In this document: positions 45,479 through 54,485 of the stretch, one piece after another
Layout of the letters: each line of letters begins with the position of its first letter
How positions within the stretch are numbered: the stretch's first letter is position 1
Assembly (NCBI RefSeq): GCF_029382255.1
Contig: NZ_JARLLG010000011.1
Coordinates: 1 to 64,000 of the forward strand
Source: Isoptericola croceus
GTDB lineage: Bacteria; Actinomycetota; Actinomycetes; Actinomycetales; Cellulomonadaceae
Reading direction: 5' to 3'
DNA length: 64,000 nt
Position numbers and translations under genes: made by a program
Notes under the pieces: generated by a model
Databases searched by the model: none
The model's input: the letters and a program-made list of their open reading frames with translations, nothing else
What the model was told of the DNA's origin: nothing

Positions 45479-46915
45479 ATGAGCCTGGCCACCCCGACCA
45501 CCACGGCCGTCCGGAGCCTGTCCGCCCCGGCCGCGTCGCGGCTGCTGGGCGCGTGGCACACGTCCGGCCCCGCCTACCTCGCGCTGGCCGACGCCCTGCG
45601 CTCCGCCGTCCTGTCCGGGTCGCTGGCCCCGCTGACCCGGCTGCCCAGCGAGCGCGAGCTGGCCCGGACCCTCGGCCTGTCCCGGACGACGACGTCGGCC
45701 GCCTACGCCCGGCTGCGCGAGCTCGGGTTCGCCACCAGCCAGGTCGGGTCGGGCACGGTCGCGATCCTGCCCCGCTCGGCCGGCCTGCCCGTCCGGCCGC
45801 AGTCACCGGCCGGCGACGGCCCGCTGCCGCCCCTGTCCGACACGTCCGGGCCGATCGAGATGTCGCAGGCCACGCCGTCCGCCCCCGATGCGCTGCACGG
45901 CGCCTACGAGCGCGCCCTCGAGATGCTGCCCGCCTACCTCGGCACCGGCGGCTACGCCCACCTCGGGCTCGACGTGCTGCGCGAGGCCATCGCGAACCGG
46001 TACGCGGCCCGGGGTGTGCCCACCACACCGGACCAGGTGCTCGTGACCACCGGCGGGCAGCAGGCCATCGCGCTCCTCGCCACCACGCTCGTGGGCCGCA
46101 CCGAGCCCGTGGTCGTCGAGTCCCCCACCTACTACCACGCCATCGAGGCGCTGCAGCGTGCCGGTGCCCGGGTGATCGGGGTCCCCACGGGCGACGTCGA
46201 GTCGCTGGCCTCCGCCGTGCACCGCACCCGGGCGCGGCTGGCATACCTCGTCCCCGACTTCCACAACCCCACGGGCCGTACCCTCAGCGCGGACGAACGC
46301 GCCGCCGTCGCGCACCTGACCGGGCGCTACGGCGTGACGGTCGTGGGCGACGAGACGCTCACCGACCTCGACCTCGACGGCGGCACCGTGCCCGGCCCGT
46401 TCTGCGGCGACGGGACCGACGCCCGGCTGGTCTCCGTGGGTTCGGCCTCCAAGTCGTTCTGGGGCGGGATCCGCATCGGCTGGGTACGCGCGGATCCCCA
46501 GCTCGTGCAACGCCTCGCCCGGACACGCCAGGCGCTCGACATCGCCACGCCCGTGCTCGAGCAGCTCACCGTCGTCGAGCTGCTGGCACGCCGCGACGAG
46601 ATCCTGCCTGCTCGCGTGGCCGGGTTGCGGGAACGCCGCGACCTCCTCGTCGGGCTCGTCCGGGACCGCTTCCCGGAGTGGGACGTCCCGGTACCGCCCG
46701 GCGGGCTCTGCCTCTGGACCGGTATCGGACGCCCCGTAGCCCAGGCGCTGGCGGCCGCCGCCGTCGCGGAAGGACTGCGGATCGGCGCCGGGCCGCAGTT
46801 CACCCCGGACGGTTCGGCGCGCGACCGGATCCGTCTGATCTACACCGGCACGCCGGAGAAGCTCACCGCAGCCGTCGACCGGCTGGCGAACGCCTGGCAG
46901 CGCGTCACCCGCTGA
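45479..46915 (+). CDS. MocR-family (GntR-HTH/aminotransferase) regulator, YczR-like
   Basis: A 478-residue fusion: a GntR winged helix (LPSERELARTLGLSRTTTSAAY, about 58-80) joined by a linker to a full aminotransferase class I domain. The latter has VESPTYYHAIEAL, DFHNPTGRTLS, and the PLP lysine K325 in GSASKSFWGGIRIGW. In MocR proteins PLP (or its adduct) is an effector rather than a catalytic cofactor. Divergent yczE makes it a YczR orthologue candidate. ATG 45479 has AGAGAAGAG just upstream. Confidence 0.92.
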   Translation: MSLATPTTTAVRSLSAPAASRLLGAWHTSGPAYLALADALRSAVLSGSLAPLTRLPSERELARTLGLSRTTTSAAYARLRELGFATSQVGSGTVAILPRSAGLPVRPQSPAGDGPLPPLSDTSGPIEMSQATPSAPDALHGAYERALEMLPAYLGTGGYAHLGLDVLREAIANRYAARGVPTTPDQVLVTTGGQQAIALLATTLVGRTEPVVVESPTYYHAIEALQRAGARVIGVPTGDVESLASAVHRTRARLAYLVPDFHNPTGRTLSADERAAVAHLTGRYGVTVVGDETLTDLDLDGGTVPGPFCGDGTDARLVSVGSASKSFWGGIRIGWVRADPQLVQRLARTRQALDIATPVLEQLTVVELLARRDEILPARVAGLRERRDLLVGLVRDRFPEWDVPVPPGGLCLWTGIGRPVAQALAAAAVAEGLRIGAGPQFTPDGSARDRIRLIYTGTPEKLTAAVDRLANAWQRVTR

Positions 46916-46940
46916 CGACGCCGCAGCCCGTCAGGGGATG

Positions 46941-47150
46941 TCAGGGGACCCGGAGCTCGATCGCCGGTGTCGCCTGAGCGCCGTCGTGCAGCAGAGTCGC
47001 CACGACGGCCCCGGACCCCGCGAGCTGGCGCCAGTGCTCCCCGAGCCACTGCTCGGCGTCGTACTGAGCGGTGAACACCGGGCTCAGCGACGGCTCGAGG
47101 CGCCGGCCGGTGTCGTCCTCGAGCGCCCACTCCCACCGTGGCCGGATCAT
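46941..47150 (-). CDS. Small hypothetical protein coupled to pyrD
   Basis: A 69-residue protein starting MIRPRWEWALEDDTGRRLEPS, with YDAEQWLGEHWRQLAGSGA in the middle and a short C-terminal strand (ATPAIELRVP). It is a common actinobacterial small protein without known function; the W-rich pattern suggests a compact fold. The ATG overlaps the pyrD stop (ATGA), so it is translated from the same message and in step with PyrD. No motif for catalysis is seen. Confidence 0.7.
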   Translation of the reverse strand: MIRPRWEWALEDDTGRRLEPSLSPVFTAQYDAEQWLGEHWRQLAGSGAVVATLLHDGAQATPAIELRVP

Positions 47151-48226
47151 GCGACACGCCCCGCGCTCACGGATCCCGCCGACCGGGTCAGGGCCCGGTT
47201 GAGACGGGACGGCCACAGCGGCCCCTCGTACACGAGCGACGTGTAGCCCTGCACCAGGTCGGCGCCCGCCCGCAGGTACGCCCGCACGTCGTCCGCACAG
47301 GTCACTCCGCCGACACCGATGACGACCGGGTCGGGGCCCAGCCGCGCTCGCAGGCGGGCCACGACCTCCAGCCCTCGGGGCAGCAGCATCGGGCCGGAGA
47401 GGCCACCGGGGCCGCGATCGTGCCCGATCGTCGTGTTGACCGCCACGACGCCGTCGAGCCCGAGCTCGCCGGCGAGGTCGGCGACCGCGTCGACGTCCGC
47501 ATCGGCCAGGTCGGGGGCGATCTTCACCAGCAGCGGTGTGCGGCGGACCCCGGCCACCGAGGTCGCCTCGTCCGCGGCCTCCCGCGCCGCCGCCAGGATC
47601 GGGCGCAGCTCCTCCGTGGTCTGCAGGTCCCGCAGGCCCGGCGTGTTGGGCGACGAGACGTTGACCACCAGGTAGTCGGCGTGCGGTGCGAGCAACCGGG
47701 CACAGGTGGCGTAGTCCTGAGCCGCCTGCTCGGCCGGCGTGGTCTTGTTCTTGCCGATGTTGACGCCGACGACGGCGGCACGCCCGGCCGCGGTCGCGCG
47801 CAGCCGCCGCAGCCGCTCGGCCATCTCGAGGGCGCCGTCGTTGTTGAAGCCCATGCGGTTGCGCACGCCGTGGACGTCGAGCTCGCGCCACATACGCGGC
47901 GCCTCGTTGCCGGGCTGCGGTCGCGGCGTGACGGTGCCGACCTCGACGAAACCGAAGCCGAGCATTGTCAGCCCGCGCACCGCGCGGGCGTTCTTGTCGA
48001 AGCCGCCGGCCAGCCCGAAGGGCGCCGGGACCGTCCGGCCGAGCACCTCGACGCTGCCCGGCCCGCCCGCGCCCCGCCCGAGGTACGGCGCCAGCGCGCC
48101 CTGCACCACGTCGCGGAGCACGGGCACCCGGCCGGCGGCCTCGATCGCCCGGAACGCGAGCTCGTGCGCCCGCTCGGGGTCCATGCGGCGAAAGACGCCG
48201 TGGAAGAGCAGGGAGTACGGGGTCAT
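47147..48226 (-). CDS. pyrD: Dihydroorotate dehydrogenase, class 2 (quinone)
   Basis: A 359-residue flavoenzyme oxidising dihydroorotate with (mena)quinone. The N-terminal amphipathic helices (MTPYSLLFHGVFRRMDPERAHELAF) dock to the membrane. FMN site: FGLAGGFDKNARAV, VEVGTVTPRPQPGN; active-site Ser in VVNVSSPNTPGLRDLQ; the end is IGVGGVTCADD and LVQGYTSLVYEGP. Class 2 enzymes link pyrimidine synthesis to the respiratory chain, encoded elsewhere in this window. Both ends overlap neighbours by ATGA. Confidence 0.95.
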   Translation of the reverse strand: MTPYSLLFHGVFRRMDPERAHELAFRAIEAAGRVPVLRDVVQGALAPYLGRGAGGPGSVEVLGRTVPAPFGLAGGFDKNARAVRGLTMLGFGFVEVGTVTPRPQPGNEAPRMWRELDVHGVRNRMGFNNDGALEMAERLRRLRATAAGRAAVVGVNIGKNKTTPAEQAAQDYATCARLLAPHADYLVVNVSSPNTPGLRDLQTTEELRPILAAAREAADEATSVAGVRRTPLLVKIAPDLADADVDAVADLAGELGLDGVVAVNTTIGHDRGPGGLSGPMLLPRGLEVVARLRARLGPDPVVIGVGGVTCADDVRAYLRAGADLVQGYTSLVYEGPLWPSRLNRALTRSAGSVSAGRVA

Positions 48227-48678
48227 CGGGCCTCCGTCGATTCGTCCGGCGAGGTCACGCGTGCATGCTGTCCTGGGCGAGTGTGCCAGAGCCACCACAG
48301 ACCGACGAAGGGCAGCACGAGCGGGACGTATCCGTAGCCCTGCCCGAACGCCGACCAGACCGTGGCCTCGTCGAAGAGCCCTGGGACGACGACCGAGAGC
48401 GTTCCGACCACGATCACCCCCGTCGCCTCCACCGCCACGGCGCACCAGGCGACCGCACGCCACCGACCACGCCCGCCACGGGCGAGGGCGATCGTCGCCA
48501 CGGCGTAGACGCCCGCCGCGAGCAGCGACAAGAGGTACGCCAGCGGTGCCTCGTCGAGCTTGGTCGCGACCTGGTACGCCGACCGGCCGATCGCCGCGAA
48601 CGCCAGGATGCCGTACACCGCCACGAGCAGGCGGCCGAAACCGTGCGCCGTCGTACCGGCGCCGGGTGCCGTCGCCAT
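48223..48678 (-). CDS. Hypothetical four-helix membrane protein
   Basis: A 151-residue integral membrane protein: LLVAVYGILAFAAIGRSAY, LAYLLSLLAAGVYAVATIALA, AVAWCAVAVEATGVIVVGTLSVV and YVPLVLPFVGLWWLWH. The C-terminus is polar (ARVTSPDESTEAR). I do not know its function. Its stop overlaps the pyrD ATG and its start overlaps the stop of the next membrane-protein gene upstream, so the 49034-46941 group is translated as one chain of overlapping genes. Confidence 0.7.
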   Translation of the reverse strand: MATAPGAGTTAHGFGRLLVAVYGILAFAAIGRSAYQVATKLDEAPLAYLLSLLAAGVYAVATIALARGGRGRWRAVAWCAVAVEATGVIVVGTLSVVVPGLFDEATVWSAFGQGYGYVPLVLPFVGLWWLWHTRPGQHARVTSPDESTEAR

Positions 48679-49034
48679 CAACTACCTCCCCAGACGATCC
48701 AGAGCCGCCACTGCAGGAAGGCCACCGTCAGCGAGGCGACGCAGAGCACCACCGAGGACCACCGTGTGCGCTCGGCGAACGCCCACGCGGCCGCGATCGG
48801 CAGCAGCAGCGCAGCAGTGAGCAGGTATCCCCAGAAGAGCGGGCCGTCGACCTCGTGGCCGCCTGCCTGGAGCACCCCGGCGACGACGGCCTGGACGACG
48901 AGCACCGCCTCGACCGCACCCGCCGCGAACAGCTGTCGCAGGATCACGGCCCGGTCGCGTGCCGCGAACCAGGCCGCCCACCCCGCGAGCGCCGCACACA
49001 GGGCGACGGCGAGGACGAACAGGGGAAGAACCAC
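48678..49034 (-). CDS. Hypothetical four-helix membrane protein
   Basis: A 118-residue membrane protein with helices LPLFVLAVALCAALAGWAAWF, LFAAGAVEAVLVVQAVVAGVLQ, LFWGYLLTAALLLPIAAAWAF and SVVLCVASLTVAFLQWRLWIVW. No known domain. It is the first gene of the overlapping minus-strand unit that includes pyrD. It lies divergent (63 bases) from the aminopeptidase gene, so their promoters share that short gap. Confidence 0.7.
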   Translation of the reverse strand: MVLPLFVLAVALCAALAGWAAWFAARDRAVILRQLFAAGAVEAVLVVQAVVAGVLQAGGHEVDGPLFWGYLLTAALLLPIAAAWAFAERTRWSSVVLCVASLTVAFLQWRLWIVWGGS

Positions 49035-49097
49035 GCCCGCAGACTACCGGCTCGTACCGGGGGCACACGCGTGCGCCGCCGCGTTAACCTGGTCCGC

Positions 49098-50603
49098 GTG
49101 GCTGACCTCACCCTGACCGGCAAGAAACCGTCCACCATCACTGCCGACGCGCTCGTCGTCGGGACCTGTTCCACCTCCGACGGCGTCGCCGTCGTGGCGG
49201 ACCAGCTCCCCGGCAAGCTCGTCGAGCATATCGAGTCGCTGGCTCCGCGGCTCGGCATCACCGGTGCGCTCCAGGAGGTGCGCACAGTACCGGCCGGCGA
49301 CGGCGTCGCCGCCGACGTCCTCGTCCTGACAGGCCTCGGCGAGCGGGAGGCCGACGGCACGTTCGACCGCGAGACCCTGCGGACCGCCGCGGGCGCCGCG
49401 GTGCGGTCCCTGGCGGGTTCCGCCGATGCGGTGGTGGCCCTGCCCGTCGTCGACGAGGCCGAGCTCGGTGCCGTCGTCGAGGGCGCACTGCTCGGCGCCT
49501 ACGCCTACACCCCGTACCGCGACGAGAAGTCCGCCACGAAGCTGACGCCCGTCGCCCACCTGCAGGTCGCGACGAGCTTCTCGCGCTCGGCGCGCGCCAA
49601 GGCGGCCGTCGAGCGCGCGAAGGTGCTCGCCGCGGCGGTGCACGGCACACGTGACCTCGTGAACGCCCCGCCGAACGACCTGTTCCCGGCGGCGTTCGCC
49701 GACGCCGCCAAGGCGGCCGTCAAGGAGCTCGGCGCCAAGGGAGTCAAGGTGACCGTGCTCGACGACAAGCAGCTCGTCGCCGGCGGCTACGGCGGGATCG
49801 CCGGCGTCGGTCAGGGCTCGTCGCGCGGACCCCGCCTGGTCAAGCTGACCTATGCGCCGCCGAAGGCGACCAGCAGGGTCGCGATCGTCGGCAAGGGGAT
49901 CACCTTCGACACCGGCGGCATCTCCCTCAAGCCTCCGGCCGGCATGCTGACCATGAAGTCGGACATGGCCGGGGCCGCCGCCGTGCTGCACACGGTCGTC
50001 GCGGCCGCCCGCCTGGGCCTGCCCGTCGCGGTGACCGGCTACCTGTGCCTCGCCGAGAACATGCCCAGCTCCACCGCGCAGCGCCCGTCGGACGTCGTCA
50101 CGATGCGTGGCGGCAAGACGGTCGAGATCACGAACACGGACGCCGAGGGCCGCCTCGTCATGGCCGACGGGCTCGTGTCCGCGGTGGAGGACGGGCACGA
50201 CGCCGTCCTGGACATCGCCACCCTGACGGGAGCGCAGGTGGTGGCGCTCGGCAACCGGACCTCCGCCGTGATGGGTTCCGACGACGTGCGCGACGAGGTC
50301 AAGGCTGCCGCCGACGCGACCGGCGAGCCGTTCTGGCCGATGCCGCTGCCCGCCGAGCTGAAGGCCGGGCTGAAGTCGCCCGTCGCCGACATGGTCAACG
50401 CCGCCTCGGACCGTGCCGGCGGCATGCTGTTCGCCGGCCACTTCCTGGCCGAGTTCGTCGGGGACACCCCGTGGGCGCACCTCGACATCGCGGGCCCCTC
50501 GTACAACGAGAAGGCTCCGTTCGGCTACACGCCCGTCGGCGGTACCGGAGTCGGTGTGCGGACGCTCCTCGGTTTCCTGGAGGGCCGCGCGGGCGCTGCC
50601 TGA
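49098..50603 (+). CDS. pepA: Leucyl aminopeptidase (M17)
   Basis: A 501-residue M17 di-zinc aminopeptidase. The N-terminal macro-like domain ends near 165. The catalytic domain has VGKGITFDTGGISLKP (metal Lys and Asp), MKSDMAGAAAVL, the signature NTDAEGRLVMADGL, and LTGAQVVALG. It forms hexamers and removes N-terminal residues from peptides in turnover. The GTG at 49098 is used. It corresponds to pepB Rv2213 just before the E2 gene in M. tuberculosis. A 17-bp hairpin follows. Confidence 0.94.
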   Translation: MADLTLTGKKPSTITADALVVGTCSTSDGVAVVADQLPGKLVEHIESLAPRLGITGALQEVRTVPAGDGVAADVLVLTGLGEREADGTFDRETLRTAAGAAVRSLAGSADAVVALPVVDEAELGAVVEGALLGAYAYTPYRDEKSATKLTPVAHLQVATSFSRSARAKAAVERAKVLAAAVHGTRDLVNAPPNDLFPAAFADAAKAAVKELGAKGVKVTVLDDKQLVAGGYGGIAGVGQGSSRGPRLVKLTYAPPKATSRVAIVGKGITFDTGGISLKPPAGMLTMKSDMAGAAAVLHTVVAAARLGLPVAVTGYLCLAENMPSSTAQRPSDVVTMRGGKTVEITNTDAEGRLVMADGLVSAVEDGHDAVLDIATLTGAQVVALGNRTSAVMGSDDVRDEVKAAADATGEPFWPMPLPAELKAGLKSPVADMVNAASDRAGGMLFAGHFLAEFVGDTPWAHLDIAGPSYNEKAPFGYTPVGGTGVGVRTLLGFLEGRAGAA

Positions 50604-50610
50604 TCCCGCT

Positions 50611-50647
50611 CCGCCGTCCGGCACGGGTCTCCCGTGCCGGACGGCGG
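50611..50647. terminator. Bidirectional terminator after pepA
   Basis: Perfect 17-bp stem (50611-50627 with 50631-50647), three-base loop, between convergent genes. Confidence 0.82.
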
Positions 50648-50664
50648 CGCCCGGCCACCGAGGT

Positions 50665-51015
50665 TCAGCCGCGCTTGCGCTGGGCGCGCTGCGCCGAGTT
50701 CCAGTCCCGCATCCGCTGCGGGTAGCCCGTGAAGCGCACGTTGTAGACGGGTACCCCGAGCGACCGGGCGACGTCGAAGCCGGTGCGCTCGTCCGGCACG
50801 CGGCGGCGGGTCCACTCCCCCGTGGTCGCCACGAGAAGCACCGTGGCAGGGGTCTGGGCGTTGGGCGGCTCGACGTAGGCCTCCACCCCCACCCGGGAAC
50901 CGACGAACTCCTGGAGGTGGCCCACGGCAGCGGAACGCCCTCCTCCGGACGGTGCTGCACTGGACGACGGTGCGGAACGCCCGAGAAGGCGGTTCATCGC
51001 AGACCTCAACGACAT
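50665..51015 (-). CDS. Hypothetical protein
   Basis: A 116-residue protein with a basic start (MSLRSAMNRLLGRSAPSSSA), a Ser/Gly stretch, then a beta-rich part: LQEFVGSRVGVEAYVEPP, ATVLLVATTGEWTRRRVPD and GFDVARSLGVPVYNVRFTGYP. The C-terminus is basic (RDWNSAQRAQRKRG). It is a small conserved actinobacterial protein commonly found between pepA and sucB. I cannot name a function. No signal or membrane segment. It diverges from sucB. Confidence 0.7.
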   Translation of the reverse strand: MSLRSAMNRLLGRSAPSSSAAPSGGGRSAAVGHLQEFVGSRVGVEAYVEPPNAQTPATVLLVATTGEWTRRRVPDERTGFDVARSLGVPVYNVRFTGYPQRMRDWNSAQRAQRKRG

Positions 51016-51290
51016 GTCGCGAGACTACCTCCGCTCGCTGAGGGTGAGCACGGTCACCACCGAGGCGACATCCAGGGTGCCGAACGACACAAAACCTCCC
51101 GTCCCGTGCCAGATGTACCGAGCGTCACAGTTCTCACGGGGCGACCCCGATTGGGGACGAACCCCAGGTAGTGACAAGATGAGGCCCAGTGACCCAGGAA
51201 CGCGGCAACCGGAGAGGTTTCGACCGGAACACCGGTCGACCGGCCTCGGCACGTCGCCTGACCCACTGATCGAAGGAGACTCCACAGGTC
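51016..51290. promoter_or_regulatory. Divergent promoter region upstream of sucB
   Basis: A 275-bp gap. GGGG-ACGAA-CCCC (51153-51165) forms a small stem. A weak TTGGGG...ACAAGA pair (51151-51156 and 51174-51179) could be a promoter for sucB. GAAGGAGA (51274-51281) is the sucB ribosome binding site. Nothing else recognisable. Confidence 0.35.
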
Positions 51291-53078
51291 ATGTCTGAGA
51301 ACGTGCAGCTGCCGGCACTCGGCGAGTCCGTCACCGAAGGCACCGTCACCCGCTGGCTGAAGTCCGTCGGTGACACCGTGGAGGTCGACGAGCCCTTGCT
51401 CGAGGTCTCCACCGACAAGGTCGACACCGAGATCCCCTCCCCCGTCGCAGGGGTCCTGGAGCAGATCCTCGCCGAGGAGGACGAGACGGTCGAGGTCGGT
51501 GCCACGCTCGCCGTCATCGGCGACGGCTCGGGTAGTGGCGGCTCCGCCGCGCCGGCCGAGTCTGCTCCCGAGCCCGAGGCCGAGAAGCCCGCCGAGCCCG
51601 AGCCCGAGGCCGAGAAGCCCGCCGAGCCGGAGCCCGCCGCCGAGGCGTCCCCCGAGAAGCCTGCCGACGACGCCCCGCAGTCCGGTGGTGGCGAGGGCAC
51701 CGAGGTGACCCTCCCCGCGCTGGGCGAGTCCGTCACCGAGGGCACCGTCACGCGGTGGCTCAAGGAGGTCGGGGACTCCGTCGAGGTCGACGAGCCCCTG
51801 CTCGAGGTCTCCACCGACAAGGTCGACACCGAGATCCCCTCCCCCGTGGCCGGGACGCTCCAGAAGATCGTCGTGGACGAGGACGAGACGGTCGAGGTCG
51901 GCGCGGTGCTCGCGCTCGTCGGCTCCGGCGCCGCCCCCGCCGAGAAGTCCGAGCCGGAGCCCGCCAAGGCGCCCGAGCCGGTCGGCGCCCCCGAGCCCGC
52001 CCCGGCGAAGGCCGCGGACTCCGCTCCGGCCGCGTCCCCGGCGCCTGCGCCGGCCGCCGCGACGCCGGAGCCCGCCCCGGCCGCATCTCCGGCGCCCGCG
52101 CCGGCGAAGTCCTCCGAGTCCCCGGCAGCACCTGCCGCCGGCAAGGGCTCGTACCTGACGCCGCTGGTGCGCAAGCTCGCCGCGGAGAAGGGCGTGGACG
52201 TCTCGTCGATCGAGGGCACCGGTGTCGGCGGTCGTGTCCGCAAGGAGGACGTGCTGGCCGCTGCCGAAAAGGCTGCGGCTCCTGCGCCCGCCCCGGCCGC
52301 ATCGGGCTCCCCTGCACCGGCCCCGAAGAAGCCGACCGTCCCTGAGGTCTCCCCGCTGCGCGGCACGACCGAGAAGATGTCGCGGCTGCGCAAGGTCGTC
52401 GCGGAGCGCATGCTCGAGGCCACGCAGACGCAGGCCCAGCTCACCACGGTGGTGGAGGTCGACGTCACCAGGGTCGCCACGCTCCGTGCGAAGGCCAAGG
52501 CCGGCTTCAAGGCGCGTGAAGGCGCGAACCTGACGTTCCTGCCCTTCTACACGCTCGCCGCGGTCGAGGCGCTCAAGGCGTTCCCGAAGATCAACGCCTC
52601 GATCGACACCGACAAGGGCGAGATCACGTACCACAGCTCGGAGAACGTCGGCCTGGCCGTCGACACCGAGCGCGGCCTCATCGTGCCGGTGATCAAGAAC
52701 GCGGGTGACCTGAACCTGGCCGGCATCGCCCGCCAGATCGGCGACCTCGCGGCCCGCACGCGGGACAACAAGGTAGGCCCGGACGACTTGAGCGGTGCCA
52801 CGTTCACCATCACGAACACCGGTTCCGGCGGGGCGCTCATCGACACCCCGATCGTCCCGGTCGGCCAGGTCGCGATCCTGGGCACCGGCACGATCACCAA
52901 GCGGCCCGCCGTCGTGACGGGGCCGGACGGTGAGGAGAGCATCGCGATCCGTCAGTTCGCGCACATCTTCCTCTCGTACGACCACCGCCTGGTCGACGGC
53001 GCGGACGCCGCCCGCTTCCTCACGGCGATCAAGAACCGTATCGAAGAGGCCGCGTTCGAGTCCGAGGTCGGTCTCTGA
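51291..53078 (+). CDS. sucB: Dihydrolipoamide acyltransferase E2 (2-oxoglutarate dehydrogenase type)
   Basis: A 595-residue multidomain E2. Two lipoyl domains (about 1-75 and 137-212) each carry the lipoyl-lysine motif [14 protein letters not shown]. Pro/Ala/Glu linkers join them. A peripheral-subunit-binding domain ([21 protein letters not shown], about 284-320) binds E1/E3. The catalytic core (about 360-595) ends [16 protein letters not shown] with the active His. Actinobacterial E2 proteins of this type serve the combined PDH/ODH complex. LipB and LipA downstream make its lipoyl group. The two lipoyl domains share a 49-base identical DNA stretch. Confidence 0.95.
   Translation: MSENVQLPALGESVTEGTVTRWLKSVGDTVEVDEPLLEVSTDKVDTEIPSPVAGVLEQILAEEDETVEVGATLAVIGDGSGSGGSAAPAESAPEPEAEKPAEPEPEAEKPAEPEPAAEASPEKPADDAPQSGGGEGTEVTLPALGESVTEGTVTRWLKEVGDSVEVDEPLLEVSTDKVDTEIPSPVAGTLQKIVVDEDETVEVGAVLALVGSGAAPAEKSEPEPAKAPEPVGAPEPAPAKAADSAPAASPAPAPAAATPEPAPAASPAPAPAKSSESPAAPAAGKGSYLTPLVRKLAAEKGVDVSSIEGTGVGGRVRKEDVLAAAEKAAAPAPAPAASGSPAPAPKKPTVPEVSPLRGTTEKMSRLRKVVAERMLEATQTQAQLTTVVEVDVTRVATLRAKAKAGFKAREGANLTFLPFYTLAAVEALKAFPKINASIDTDKGEITYHSSENVGLAVDTERGLIVPVIKNAGDLNLAGIARQIGDLAARTRDNKVGPDDLSGATFTITNTGSGGALIDTPIVPVGQVAILGTGTITKRPAVVTGPDGEESIAIRQFAHIFLSYDHRLVDGADAARFLTAIKNRIEEAAFESEVGL
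51397..51445 (+). repeat. 49-base repeat, first copy (lipoyl domain 1 of sucB)
   Basis: Identical over all 49 bases to 51799-51847. Both encode [17 protein letters not shown] around the lipoyl lysine. Identity at silent positions points to recent duplication or gene conversion between the lipoyl domains. Confidence 0.9.
51799..51847 (+). repeat. 49-base repeat, second copy (lipoyl domain 2 of sucB)
   Basis: Second copy of the identical 49-base segment at 51397-51445, with an offset of 402 bases (134 codons). Confidence 0.9.
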
Positions 53079-53093
53079 CGCGAGCCGCACCAC

Positions 53094-53160
53094 CACCGAG
53101 GGCGGGTGCCCGCGGGACGAGGTCCACCAGGACTTCGTCGCGCGGCACCCGCCCTCGGTG
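53094..53160. terminator. Terminator between sucB and the pseudokinase gene
   Basis: Perfect 17-bp stem (53094-53110 with 53144-53160) with a 33-base loop, between convergent genes; the right arm ends three bases from the pseudokinase stop codon. Confidence 0.75.
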
Positions 53161-53162
53161 CG

Positions 53163-54485
53163 TCACGCCACGTCGGTGACCCGCCAGCCGTCCTCGGTCC
53201 AGGCCAGCAGCAGGGTCGCCGTCTGCGGCCCGCTCGCCGGGACCTGTGTGGTCAGACCGTCCACCGTCTGCTCGTGCGCCCCGACGACGTACTCGACAGC
53301 CACCTCGGCGGTGCCGGTGCTCGACTGCTCGGTCCGGGTCTCGAGGACCGTCACCTCCACCCCCTGCACCCGGGTCCCCGAGGCCACCGCCTGCTCGAGC
53401 CGCTCCGCCGCCGCCGCGTGCGCGGGCGACCCGGCGAGCACGACCTCCTCCAGCGCCTGCGCCTGCGGCTGGGCCAGGAGCTCCACCCGACGGCGCGTGA
53501 GCTCGGCCGCCGCGCCCGCCGGGTCGTCACGCTCGGCGACGGGGTCGGCGGAGGCCGCGACGACGGGTTCGGCCGGCGCCGGTGTGGCCGAGGCCTCCAC
53601 GGCAAGCAGTGCCTGCCGGTCCGGCCCCGGGACCTGCAGCACGACCGCCGTGGCGAGGCCGACACCGGCCAGGACTGCGGCGGCTCCGAGACCGGTACGC
53701 ACGAGGGCGGACGGGCCCGGCCGGCGAGCGGCCGCCCGTCGCCGGTGCGCGCGACCGCCGCGTCGGGAGGTCTGTGGGGCCCCGCCCGACCCGGCCCGCC
53801 GTGCCCTGCGGTGCCGGACTGCCTCGGTGCGCTCCTCGTGCCGGTCGGGCGCGCGGCGGTGACCCAGTGCGGCGGCGGCGAGCATGGCGGGTTCCGGCAG
53901 CCGCACGGGCTCGGGGGTCACGGCCTCGTCGACACGCGCCGCCAGGGTTCCTGCCTCGGGCCGCACGCGCGGATCTGCGGCCAGCGCCGCGGCCAGGGCG
54001 GCTCGCAGGGCCACGGTCGCGTCCGCGTCGGGAGACCCCACCAGCGAGTCGACGAGCCGCGCGAGACCGTGGACGTCGTCGGCCTCCGCGGGGACCCCCT
54101 CCCCGACGGGGAGCGCGAGCCGAGGGCGCAGGCGCGGCGTGCCGTCCAGGGCGACGACGACGTCGGCAGCCTCCAGCGGGCCGTGCACGAGGCCGCTGCT
54201 GTGCAGCGCCGCCAGGCCCCGGGCGACGGCCACGGCGATGCCGGCAGCCTCCGACGCCTCGCACCGGCCCCGCACGGCGAGCACGGTCGGCAGGTCGGTC
54301 GCCGTGCCCGTCCCGCGCGGCACGACCAGCGCGCCGTCCGGGCTCGGCACGGCGGGCCCGACGGGTTCGAGGCAGGGGTGGTCGATCTCGGCGAGGCGGC
54401 TCAGGCGCTCCAGGAGTGCGGCCCGGTCGGTGGCGTCGACGGGGACGGTCAGGGCGTCGTCGGTCTGCACCAGCCCATCGAACAC
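53163..54485 (-). CDS. Membrane-anchored pseudokinase
   Basis: A 440-residue protein whose first 190 residues keep the outline of a bacterial Ser/Thr kinase C-lobe: AVARGLAALHSSGLVHGPLEAADVVV (about 86-111) matches the helix and loop that normally read HRDxKxxN. Here it is HGPLEAAD (101-108), so catalytic Asp, Lys and Asn are lost. The DFG position reads LRPRLALP. No glycine loop or VAIK lysine is visible; the N-lobe is short. An Arg-rich stretch (205-255) precedes one helix (about 261-285). The outer domain of about 150 residues ends VAVEYVVGAHEQTVDG, ATLLLAWTEDGWRVTDVA, an NTF2-like pattern. Likely regulatory. A DnaA-box-like TTGTCCACA lies just upstream. Confidence 0.75.
   Translation of the reverse strand: MFDGLVQTDDALTVPVDATDRAALLERLSRLAEIDHPCLEPVGPAVPSPDGALVVPRGTGTATDLPTVLAVRGRCEASEAAGIAVAVARGLAALHSSGLVHGPLEAADVVVALDGTPRLRPRLALPVGEGVPAEADDVHGLARLVDSLVGSPDADATVALRAALAAALAADPRVRPEAGTLAARVDEAVTPEPVRLPEPAMLAAAALGHRRAPDRHEERTEAVRHRRARRAGSGGAPQTSRRGGRAHRRRAAARRPGPSALVRTGLGAAAVLAGVGLATAVVLQVPGPDRQALLAVEASATPAPAEPVVAASADPVAERDDPAGAAAELTRRRVELLAQPQAQALEEVVLAGSPAHAAAAERLEQAVASGTRVQGVEVTVLETRTEQSSTGTAEVAVEYVVGAHEQTVDGLTTQVPASGPQTATLLLAWTEDGWRVTDVA

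Noticed and set aside
51560-51640. Short tandem repeats in the sucB linker as CRISPR or satellite
   Set aside because: They are codon-level repeats of [10 protein letters not shown] in the flexible linker, inside a continuous reading frame.
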